This document shows, in pieces, positions 13,629-20,429 of a DNA stretch of 20,429 bases (the first letter of the stretch is position 1; the number at the start of each line of letters is the position of its first letter). A program made the translations under genes and the position numbers. The DNA comes from an uncultured Lachnospiraceae bacterium (GTDB lineage: Bacteria; Bacillota; Clostridia; Lachnospirales; Lachnospiraceae). The notes beneath the pieces were generated by a model. The model did not search any database. It was not told where the DNA came from and was given only the letters and a program-made list of their open reading frames with translations. The stretch lies in assembly GCA_937915975.1 (NCBI GenBank), contig CALGGL010000058.1:1-20429 (forward strand), written 5' to 3'.

Positions 13629-14318
13629 ATGTACAACATACTGGTATGTGATGATGAAAAGGATATAGTTGAAGCGCTGACGATTTATCTTGAGAGCGAA
13701 GGCTACAATATTTTCAGTGCATATAACGGAAAAGAAGCTATCGAGACTGTTGAAAAAGAGGATATACAGCTTGTGCTTATGGACATAATGATGCCGGAGA
13801 TGGATGGCATAGCAGCTATGAATGCCATAAGGAAAAACAGTAATGTTCCCGTGATACTTCTTACCGCCAAGAGTGAGGATACGGACAAGGTGCTCGGACT
13901 TAGCGTGGGCGCTGATGATTATGTGACTAAACCGTTTAATCCGGTTGAGCTTATCGCAAGAGTAAAGGCTCAATTAAGAAGATATATAACACTTGGCAGC
14001 AGCCATATAAACGACAAGCAGGACAAGCTGGTTATAAGGGGAATTGAACTTGATGATAAAGCCAAGAGTGTAACGGTTGACGGTAATCCTATAGCTCTTA
14101 CTCCTACGGAGTTTCAGATACTTAAGCTTTTTATGGAAAATCCGGGTGTGGTTTATTCACCTAAGGAGATATACAGGGAGGTATGGCAGGATGCTCCTCT
14201 TGGTGCGGAGGGGACGGTTGCTGTACATATCAGACATTTGAGGGAAAAGGTGGAGATTGATCCTTCGGATCCGAGATACCTAAAGGTAGTTTGGGGACAG
14301 GGCTATAAGTTGGATTGA
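13629..14318 (+). CDS. OmpR/VanR-type response regulator
   Basis: 229 aa; AAGGAGG ribosome site before the ATG. Receiver domain 1-118 with acidic pair D8-D9 ('VCDDEKD'), phospho-acceptor D52 ('LVLMDIMMPEMDG'), T79 ('ILLTAKS') and K101 ('YVTKPF'). Residues about 130-229 form an OmpR-type winged helix ('ALTPTEFQILKLFMENPG', 'VAVHIRHLREKVE', 'VVWGQGYKL'). It is a DNA-binding transcription factor activated by phosphorylation from the kinase encoded 14 bases downstream. Closest by look to the VanR/RegX3 group in Bacillota; the target genes are unknown, though the ABC exporter operon downstream is a possible one. Confidence 0.93.
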   Translation: MYNILVCDDEKDIVEALTIYLESEGYNIFSAYNGKEAIETVEKEDIQLVLMDIMMPEMDGIAAMNAIRKNSNVPVILLTAKSEDTDKVLGLSVGADDYVTKPFNPVELIARVKAQLRRYITLGSSHINDKQDKLVIRGIELDDKAKSVTVDGNPIALTPTEFQILKLFMENPGVVYSPKEIYREVWQDAPLGAEGTVAVHIRHLREKVEIDPSDPRYLKVVWGQGYKLD

Positions 14319-14332
14319 TTGAGGAAATATAT

Positions 14333-16825
14333 ATGAAAAGATTAAGAAATAACGGTGTTTTTAAGGCATTTATGATTGCTTTGTTTATGCTGTCGATGCT
14401 TATCTGTGCAGCAAGCGGAGTGCTTGCCATAAAGCTTTATTCCAAGCACGCCCTTACCAAAAGAGGTAAGGAAACCTATAAAAATTCCATAATTACCAAT
14501 ATTGCGTATGACCAGTATAACTGGAGGGCGGTAGAGTATTATCGGGAGTATCTGATGGGGTATGATTACTCAAAGGATGCGAATTATTTTTCAGAGGAGA
14601 ACACAAACTATTCCTTCCATGCCAGAGTCCTTAACGGAAATATGGATTATCCGGAGCTGGTTACCTATGAGCCTTCCTCGCATCAGTACAGCCAGACGGA
14701 TAAATATAGTATTAATGTTGATTCCTTTGACGAAAGAAAGGAGATAAGGCTTTCAAGTGAAAGTATTTTTTCTACGACTCCTTACGTACTGTGTACGGAA
14801 GAGGATTTGGTGAATCTTGGCTGGTATGATTACGGATATGAAGAAGAGTCTGAAAATATATACAGACTGACCTATGAGATAAGTCTTGTAAATGCAAAGG
14901 TTATTAATGTACTTGAGGAAGGATACTATTATAATAACGGATATTATTATTTTGAAGAAAAAAATAAGAATGAGATAAATGATTTAGATAATGAAATTAA
15001 TAATGACTATTCTGTGACTGTGGCAGAGAGCGACGGGGGTGGTTTATATCTTGAAAATGTAGATATGGAGGATATCTACAATTACTACGACGGTTATTCG
15101 GATATTTATTCGGACGTTATGGCAAGCGTACATATGGTTACGGACGGATACTATTATTACGTGCTCGAAAACATAAGCAGTGTTTCGGATTGTATGAACT
15201 CCATCAGAAATACATATTCTGATGCGGAGATATATTTTGAAACCTGGTATGCGAGTGAAAAGGAGTATTTGTATATTGCTGCATTTATTTACCCGACACT
15301 GGAGGTAGAGCTTAACTGGTATATCAAGGATGACCTTACGGCATACGATGCATTTTATAATTCACTGGAGCTTAGATACATAGATGATGTAAATACTTTT
15401 GCGATTCCAGTGTGTGTGGGTTCGGCAATCATTATGTTTATAAGCTTTGCCTTTCTTATAATAACAGCAGGACACAGGAGAGTAAAAAGAGAAAATGAGG
15501 ACGGAACCTATGAGATAACCGACGAGCTAAAGCTTGGAATATTTGACAAGCTGCCTTATGATTTGATGTTTATTATACTTCTTGTTACGTTTGCATTTGG
15601 CGTAGAAAATCTTTCAAATGCTTACTACGGAAGTATAGAGTCGGTGATTGCGGTTGTCTGCGCAGTTCTTACAAGCTTCTTTGCTGCTTATCTGGTAATG
15701 ACCACTGCAGCAAGGCTTAAATGTGAGGGCTGGAGTTTTTTCAAAAATACAATCACCTATAAGCTGGTAAGCCTGATTATCAAAGTAATAATAAGGGTTT
15801 TCAAATGGCTCGGCGGCGGAATCGTATATCTTTGGAAGCATATAAATTTATATTGGAAGTATTTGCTGATACTTATAGGTGTTGGCTTTGTTGAGCTTTT
15901 GTTTACCTTGCGTGAAAATGCACCTTTTACCTTTGTACTGCTTATCATAGAAAAAATAGTAATCCTTACTCTTGCGGCTTATGCGGTAGTAAACATTACA
16001 AAGATAAAGAACTATACCAAAAGCCTGGCAGAGGGCAATACCGATGACGAGCTTTCCACCGAGCATATGCACGGAGAGTTTCTTGAGTATGCCAAGGATT
16101 TGGGACATGTAAATGACGGAATCAAAGCGGCGGTTGAGAACCAGATGAAGAGTGAGATGATGAAGACGGAGCTTATCACCAATGTATCTCACGACATCAA
16201 GACACCGCTTACTTCCATAATCAATTATGTGGATTTGCTTGAAAAGGAAAACATAGATAACGAAAAGGCAAAGGAATATCTGGGGGTTTTAAACAGGCAG
16301 TCGCAGAGATTGAAGAAGCTTATAATCGACCTGATAGATGCCTCCAAGGCATCCACCGGAAATGTGGATGTAAATCTTGAAAAACTGGATTTGAGTATCA
16401 TACTTACCCAGCTTAACGGCGAGTATGAGGAGCAGTTTGAGGAAAAGAAGCTTAAACTTGTGGTAAACAATAAGGCAGCGGACACTCACATCATGGCAGA
16501 CGGAAGACAGATTTACAGGGTGTTTGATAATCTGTTTGTAAATATTAAAAAATATGCCCAGGATAATACAAGGGTGTACATTGATATAACCGATGAAGGT
16601 GATAAGCTCGGTGTATCAATGAAAAATATTTCGAAGGAGGAGCTCAATATAACCGGTGAAGAGCTTATGGAAAGATTTACAAGAGGCGACCGCTCACGTA
16701 ACACCGAAGGAAGCGGACTCGGACTCTCCATAGCAAAAAGCCTGATTGAACTCCAAAACGGAACCATAAATATAATCGTAGACGGTGATTTGTATAAGGT
16801 GGATTTATTGATACCGAAGGCATAG
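14333..16825 (+). CDS. Large membrane sensor histidine kinase
   Basis: 830 aa from the ATG at 14333 (GAGGAA upstream). TM1 spans about 11-34. A very long extracytoplasmic domain (about 35-352) follows, rich in Tyr, Asp, Glu and Asn ('GYYYNNGYYYF', 'NYYDGYSDIYSDV'). Then come TM at 354-378, a short cytoplasmic loop, and more membrane segments at about 410-428, 433-457, 508-525 and 533-553. The kinase core has the H-box with H620 ('NVSHDIKTPLTSI'), N-box 'DNLFVNIKKYA' (732-742) and G-box 'GSGLGLSIAKSLIE' (793-806). The multi-TM core after the ectodomain is unusual compared with two-TM VanS-type kinases and is a feature of some Lachnospiraceae kinases. It pairs with the regulator just upstream. 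Signal unknown; Tyr and acid richness suggest a carbohydrate, peptide or cation ligand, only as inference. Confidence 0.9.
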   Translation: MKRLRNNGVFKAFMIALFMLSMLICAASGVLAIKLYSKHALTKRGKETYKNSIITNIAYDQYNWRAVEYYREYLMGYDYSKDANYFSEENTNYSFHARVLNGNMDYPELVTYEPSSHQYSQTDKYSINVDSFDERKEIRLSSESIFSTTPYVLCTEEDLVNLGWYDYGYEEESENIYRLTYEISLVNAKVINVLEEGYYYNNGYYYFEEKNKNEINDLDNEINNDYSVTVAESDGGGLYLENVDMEDIYNYYDGYSDIYSDVMASVHMVTDGYYYYVLENISSVSDCMNSIRNTYSDAEIYFETWYASEKEYLYIAAFIYPTLEVELNWYIKDDLTAYDAFYNSLELRYIDDVNTFAIPVCVGSAIIMFISFAFLIITAGHRRVKRENEDGTYEITDELKLGIFDKLPYDLMFIILLVTFAFGVENLSNAYYGSIESVIAVVCAVLTSFFAAYLVMTTAARLKCEGWSFFKNTITYKLVSLIIKVIIRVFKWLGGGIVYLWKHINLYWKYLLILIGVGFVELLFTLRENAPFTFVLLIIEKIVILTLAAYAVVNITKIKNYTKSLAEGNTDDELSTEHMHGEFLEYAKDLGHVNDGIKAAVENQMKSEMMKTELITNVSHDIKTPLTSIINYVDLLEKENIDNEKAKEYLGVLNRQSQRLKKLIIDLIDASKASTGNVDVNLEKLDLSIILTQLNGEYEEQFEEKKLKLVVNNKAADTHIMADGRQIYRVFDNLFVNIKKYAQDNTRVYIDITDEGDKLGVSMKNISKEELNITGEELMERFTRGDRSRNTEGSGLGLSIAKSLIELQNGTINIIVDGDLYKVDLLIPKA

Positions 16826-16838
16826 ATATGAGGATAGT

Positions 16839-17109
16839 GTCACAGGGCGTGAACCTTGTCACATATGACATACAAGAAAATCAGGTGGATGTTACAACTA
16901 ACCAACAATTTGTAAAATCAGAGCACTCATACTTTCTTGATTTTGCGCAAAACCAATAAACTCGCTTCGCTCAAACATATTGGTTTTATACGTGCAAAAT
17001 CAATTCAAGTATTCATTGCTGATTTTATACAAATCGGGTCAAATGTTGTAACATCCACCTGATTTTCTTTATCTGTCATACTTATGTGACAAGGCTCATG
17101 CCCTGTGAC
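16839..17109. repeat. 271-bp imperfect palindrome (giant hairpin / MITE-like element)
   Basis: The left half (16839-16972) and the reverse complement of the right half (16973-17109) align along their whole length. The ends are GTCACAGGG / CCCTGTGAC, and a perfect 25-base block lies at 16874-16898 / 17045-17069. Further in are matching AATTTGT...AAAATCAG and AAAACCAATA / TATTGGTTTT blocks. The apex is CTCGCTTCGCTC; its complement contains GCGAAGC, a known hyperstable mini-hairpin. AAAATCA or TGATTTT occurs six times. There is no long reading frame in it. It starts 13 bases after the kinase stop codon and fills most of the 16826-17196 gap. It could be a non-autonomous transposon or a structured RNA. 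Confidence 0.85.
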
Positions 17110-17196
17110 CGATTCACTTTACGCAGATGATGCATTTCCTGTCCGTGATATATTATGGCAAAAAGAAAAAAATATTTAAAAATATGTAAAATATAC

Positions 17197-17225
17197 TTGA
17201 TAAATTTCATCCGATGGATTATTAT
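17197..17225 (+). promoter_or_regulatory. Sigma-A promoter of the exporter operon
   Basis: TTGATA (17197-17202), a 17-base spacer and TATTAT (17220-17225) form a near-consensus housekeeping promoter. Transcription would start near 17232. This argues for translation from the ATG at 17307 rather than the in-frame ATG at 17214, which lies inside the promoter. Confidence 0.7.
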
Positions 17226-17306
17226 TGCCATATCAAGAGAACAAAATACATGGATTTGATGTTTTTTGGAACGTGTTTTTCCATATATGAAAGGCAGGGA
17301 AAGGAT

Positions 17307-17819
17307 ATGGATTTTAAAGTCGGTTTTGTAGTAGGGTTTTTATTTGTCTTATTTTTTGTGATTATTTTTTCCGCATCCAGGATGAAAAAGAAAGACCGCG
17401 GAGAGTATGATGAAAGACAACAGCTTGTAAGAGGCAAGGGCTATAAGGCAGGTTTCTTTACAATGCTGATATGCAATATGATGATTCTTTTTTTTACTAA
17501 TGATGATGGAAGCATGAAGTATATTAATACGGATGTTGCGGTTATGATTTCAGCATTTGTCGCCTTGATAGTTTTTGCGGTTTACTGTATCTTCAATGAC
17601 GGATATTTCGGAGTGGTTGAAAATCCGAAGTCATCTATAATCGGATTATTTCTGATAGGTGTTGCAAATATGATTATCGGGTTTTCAAATAGTGACAGCT
17701 GGGTAGTTGACGGAAAGCTTTCTTTGGGAGTTTTGAATTTTGCATGTGGAATAACGCTTTTTATAGTATCGCTTGCAGGAGCTTTAAAGCTTGCGATTAA
17801 TAAAAGAGAGGATGAGTAG
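17307..17819 (+). CDS. Small membrane protein with DERQ motif, partner of the XRE regulator
   Basis: 170 aa from ATG 17307, preceded by AGGGAAAGG and lying downstream of the promoter. Membrane segments at about 4-21 ('VGFVVGFLFVLFFVIIFS'), 44-62, 73-93, 108-125 and 138-158. Between the first two is a cytoplasmic 'RGEYDERQQLVRGKGYKAG' segment. The 'DERQ' motif between TM helices is shared with DUF2178-like membrane proteins, which are often encoded next to short XRE regulators. The gene ends three bases before the regulator. No transport or enzyme signature. It may sense envelope conditions for the regulator, by context only. Confidence 0.75.
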   Translation: MDFKVGFVVGFLFVLFFVIIFSASRMKKKDRGEYDERQQLVRGKGYKAGFFTMLICNMMILFFTNDDGSMKYINTDVAVMISAFVALIVFAVYCIFNDGYFGVVENPKSSIIGLFLIGVANMIIGFSNSDSWVVDGKLSLGVLNFACGITLFIVSLAGALKLAINKREDE

Positions 17820-17822
17820 CTT

Positions 17823-18014
17823 ATGAAGAATTTGAAATTAAAGGCTGCCCGGACTATGAAGGATATGTCGCAGGAGGATCTTGCAAAGACCGTAGGGGTT
17901 TCAAGACAGACTATCAGTTCTATAGAAAAAGGCGATTACAATCCAACCATAAATCTCTGTATAGCGATATGCAGGGCTTTAGATAAAACCTTAGATGAAT
18001 TATTCTGGGATTAA
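17823..18014 (+). CDS. Short XRE (Cro/CI) family regulator
   Basis: 63 aa, a single helix-turn-helix domain: 'LKLKAARTMKDMSQEDLAKTVG' holds the first helices (with repeat-type residues M-S-Q-E-D-L), 'VSRQTISSIEKGDYNPTI' is the recognition helix and loop, and 'ICRALDKTLDELF' the last helix. This short YozG-like type usually represses an adjacent membrane protein gene. It lies between the membrane protein and the ABC exporter in one transcript, so it may autoregulate the operon. It ends 28 bases before the ABC ATPase start. Confidence 0.9.
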   Translation: MKNLKLKAARTMKDMSQEDLAKTVGVSRQTISSIEKGDYNPTINLCIAICRALDKTLDELFWD

Positions 18015-18042
18015 AGGTATAAAAAGGGAAAGGAGAATTCAT

Positions 18043-19089
18043 ATGAAGCTTGAAGTAAAAGACATTAAGAAGAGCTTTGAAGGAAAAGAAATTCTGCACG
18101 GAGTAAGCTTTGATGTTGAGAGCGGAAAAGCGCTTGGCTTACTGGGAAGAAACGGAGCCGGTAAGACAACGACAATCAGAATTATCATGGATGTATTTCA
18201 TGCTGATTCGGGGGAGGTACTTCTTGACGGAGATAAGTTTAAACCGGACGGAAGAAGATTTGGATATCTGCCGGAGGAAAGAGGCCTTTATCCAAAGAGA
18301 GTGGTTAAGGAACAGCTTATCTATCTTGGTATGCTGAGAGGTCTTGGTAAGAAGGAGGCTTCTGCCAATACCGAAAAGTGGTTAAAGAGACTCGGTGTTG
18401 ATGAGTACACCAACAGAAAGCTTGATACCTTATCAAAGGGTAATCAGCAGAAGGTTCAGCTTGCGGCAACTCTTGTAGGGGAGCCGGAGATAGTTATCCT
18501 CGACGAGCCATTTTCGGGACTTGATCCTGTCAATTCACAGATACTTAAGGATGTAATAAGCGAGCTTATAGAGGAAGGCAGAATAGTAATTTTCTCAAGC
18601 CACCAGATGAGCTATGTTGAGGAATTCTGCGAAAATATCGCGATTATCAACAAAGGTGAAGTGGTTCTTAAGGGACATCTGGATGATGTTAAGGCAGAGT
18701 ACGGTAAGGGAAGAAAGAAGCTTTCTGCTTCCAACTACAGCTTGAAAGAGGTTAAGGATATCCTTGAATCAAAGCTTTCCGCTATGGTTAAGGTTGAAAG
18801 AGTTTCAAAGCATCATGTTATATTTGAGTGCGAGAAAAATGTTACAAGCTGGGATATCTTGGAGGCTCTTAAGAAGGAAAATGTTGAGATAAAATCCTTT
18901 GGTGATTACGAGCCTTCGCTTAATGATATATTTGTAACCTGTGTAGGTGAAGAAGAGCCTGAAGAGGATACTTCGGATGACGATAAGGATTCAGATGGTA
19001 AAGGAAAGAAATCTGAAGGTAAGAAGAATAAAAAAGGTTCAGAAAAAGCCTCGGATGAAAAAAATGATGACAAGGAGGTGCAGGCATAA
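18043..19089 (+). CDS. ABC transporter ATPase, NatA type
   Basis: 348 aa from ATG 18043 (AAGGAG upstream); an upstream in-frame extension overlaps the regulator and is rejected. Walker A is 'GRNGAGKT' (35-42), signature 'LSKGNQQK' (130-137), Walker B 'IVILDEP' (150-156), and the switch His is H187 ('SSHQM'). Residues 220-300 form the accessory domain typical of NatA-like exporters. Residues 303-348 are a tail made almost only of Glu, Asp, Lys, Ser and Gly, which is unusual for the family. It would drive the permease encoded next, with which it overlaps by one base (TAATG). Substrate could be a cation, peptide or antibiotic; not visible. Confidence 0.93.
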   Translation: MKLEVKDIKKSFEGKEILHGVSFDVESGKALGLLGRNGAGKTTTIRIIMDVFHADSGEVLLDGDKFKPDGRRFGYLPEERGLYPKRVVKEQLIYLGMLRGLGKKEASANTEKWLKRLGVDEYTNRKLDTLSKGNQQKVQLAATLVGEPEIVILDEPFSGLDPVNSQILKDVISELIEEGRIVIFSSHQMSYVEEFCENIAIINKGEVVLKGHLDDVKAEYGKGRKKLSASNYSLKEVKDILESKLSAMVKVERVSKHHVIFECEKNVTSWDILEALKKENVEIKSFGDYEPSLNDIFVTCVGEEEPEEDTSDDDKDSDGKGKKSEGKKNKKGSEKASDEKNDDKEVQA

Positions 19090-20333
19090 TGAAAAAGTTT
19101 TTAACGGTATTAAAATTTGAGTTGGATAATTATTTTAAGTCAAAATCATTTATTATATCAACAATTTTGCTTTGCATCTTATCGGCAGGTATTATGTTTG
19201 CTCCGCGTGTTGTCGATGCATTTAAGTCAGACAGCGATGAGGAAGAAGAGGAAAAGGAAATTGATCCGGATGATATAGTTCATTATGGTATATGCGGTGA
19301 TGTAGACCTCATAGACCTTGATGCATTGCAGGATTATTTTTACGGGTCTGAATTTAAGGTTTATGACAGCGTTGAAGCCATGAAGGCAGACATCAATGAT
19401 AGCGACGATTCCTTAGAAGCAGGCTACGAGATAGTTTCCTTGAAGGAATATAATTATTATGTGTACAATAAGTCTATGTTTGATGATTCGGCTTCACCGT
19501 TTTCGGAATATATGATTATGTTAAATAAGATGAATTACTGTATTGAAAACGGACTTAATGTTGAAGAATTTATAGAGGTTGAGACCACGCAGATTACCGC
19601 AAATGAAAATATTCTCGGTAAGGACAGTACAAATAATTATTGGTATTGTTATATCCTGGTTATCGTAATATTTATGCTTATCATTATGTATGGTATGCAG
19701 GTTGCAAGCAGTGTTACCAATGAAAAGAGTAACCGTTCAATCGAAATTCTTGTAACCAGTACTTCAACTACCGCAGTTTTATTCGGTAAGGTTTTTGCAA
19801 GTGTTATCACTTCCATCTTCCAGGTTGGACTTATAGGCTTATCTCTCCTTGGTTCTTACCAGATAAATAAGGATTACTGGGGCGGCGGAATAGCAATGTT
19901 CCTTGATATACCGACAGATGTTCTTATAACCTTTGCAGTATTCGGAATAGGTGGATTTATTCTCTATGCATTCCTTTACGGTGCACTCGGTGCTCTTGTT
20001 TCCAAGATCGAGGATCTTAACAAGACAGCAGGTACTGCACAGATGATTATCATGATTGTTTATTTCGTAGTACTTATCAATCTGGCTAATGTAGACGGAA
20101 TTATCATAAAGGTTTGTTCCTTCCTTCCAATCAGCTCTTACAGCGCAATGTTTGCAAGAGTTGCAATGGGTAACGTAGCTATGTGGGAGATTGTACTTTC
20201 GGCAGTTATCCTTTATGCATCGGTTATCCTTGTCGGCATCTTAGGAGGAAAGATTTTCAGAAATTCAACCTTAAGATACGGAAATCCTATCAAGCTTTCC
20301 AACGCACTTAAGAGCCTCAAAAAGAGCAAGTAA
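19089..20333 (+). CDS. ABC-2 type permease, NatB type
   Basis: 414 aa, start overlapping the ATPase stop. TM1 is about 19-40. A large extracytoplasmic region follows (about 41-185), with an acidic run near its start ('SDSDEEEEEKEIDPDD'). Then a block of membrane helices: about 187-207, 229-255, 272-300, 318-340, 350-372 and 378-394. 'TNEKSNRSIEILVTSTSTTAVLFGKVFASVI' (written here as the region around residues 211-245) contains the 'EK..r..e.L..s' coupling helix pattern of NatB/ABC-2 permeases. With the upstream ATPase it forms an exporter. The last 96 bases of the window after its stop hold no gene I can support; a CAGTAT / ATACTG inverted repeat lies at 20348-20372. Confidence 0.9.
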   Translation: MKKFLTVLKFELDNYFKSKSFIISTILLCILSAGIMFAPRVVDAFKSDSDEEEEEKEIDPDDIVHYGICGDVDLIDLDALQDYFYGSEFKVYDSVEAMKADINDSDDSLEAGYEIVSLKEYNYYVYNKSMFDDSASPFSEYMIMLNKMNYCIENGLNVEEFIEVETTQITANENILGKDSTNNYWYCYILVIVIFMLIIMYGMQVASSVTNEKSNRSIEILVTSTSTTAVLFGKVFASVITSIFQVGLIGLSLLGSYQINKDYWGGGIAMFLDIPTDVLITFAVFGIGGFILYAFLYGALGALVSKIEDLNKTAGTAQMIIMIVYFVVLINLANVDGIIIKVCSFLPISSYSAMFARVAMGNVAMWEIVLSAVILYASVILVGILGGKIFRNSTLRYGNPIKLSNALKSLKKSK

Positions 20334-20429
20334 ACTTCTGTTTATCGCAGTATGGTGTGAGTGAGAATACTGTCAATATAACTTCTCGCGTAAATACTGT
20401 AACATATAAAAAGAATGGATAGGGCTTAT

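Noticed and set aside
20340..20429. Promoter or small RNA at the right edge
   Set aside because: A CAGTAT/ATACTG inverted repeat and AT-rich patches are present, but no convincing -35/-10 pair or gene start is visible before the edge.

Overview
The window looks like two bacterial sources joined near position 4110-4130. Positions 1 to about 4107 read as Bacteroidota. The genes there have higher GC and lack Shine-Dalgarno sequences. Promoter boxes follow the TTTG / TAnnTTTG pattern, and the protein families (CarboxypepD_reg-like secreted protein, choloylglycine-type Ntn hydrolase, HTH_34-type winged helix regulator) fit that phylum. From about 4129 onward the DNA is AT-richer, the genes have clear Shine-Dalgarno sites (AGGAG, AAGGAGG, AGGGGG), the clearest promoter is a sigma-A type with TTGATA-N17-TATTAT, and the families are those common in Lachnospiraceae-like Bacillota. 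The first right-hand gene has no convincing start codon and seems cut by the junction. This could be a metagenomic assembly chimera or a real transfer boundary; sequence alone cannot decide, but a chimera is the simpler reading.

Left part (1-4107, all genes on the minus strand): a secreted CarboxypepD_reg/beta-propeller-like protein; a gene-poor 600-base stretch holding a hairpin terminator, a 28-codon relic of a winged helix regulator and two different tandem repeats (33-bp x3 and 23/24-bp x4); then a tight three-gene operon of a six-TM membrane protein, a winged helix regulator and an exported C45/C59-type linear amide hydrolase. A 17-bp palindrome upstream of the operon's -7 box is a good candidate operator.

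Middle part (4129-8270, very AT-rich, accessory in character): a four-gene plus-strand operon encoding an MBL-fold hydrolase with two cysteine clusters, two small unknown proteins and a 257-aa helical protein carrying an R-D-x3-H motif of the HEPN RNase type. This is the best candidate for an undescribed system (defence or toxin type), and the assignment is an inference. It is followed by a bidirectional terminator and a minus-strand coiled-coil/multi-TM gene resembling DUF6040 mobile-element proteins, with gene fragments on both sides.

Right part (8352-20429, chromosomal in character, all plus strand): a SpoT-like HD protein and tRNA-Thr(CGU); a five-gene cluster (AIM24 family protein, condensation/alcohol acetyltransferase-like protein, zinc-ribbon six-TM protein, HSL-type esterase, nitrilase-superfamily amidase) closed by a terminator; an OmpR-type response regulator with a very large sensor kinase; a 271-bp imperfect palindrome; and an operon of a small membrane protein, an XRE regulator and a NatA/NatB-type ABC exporter.
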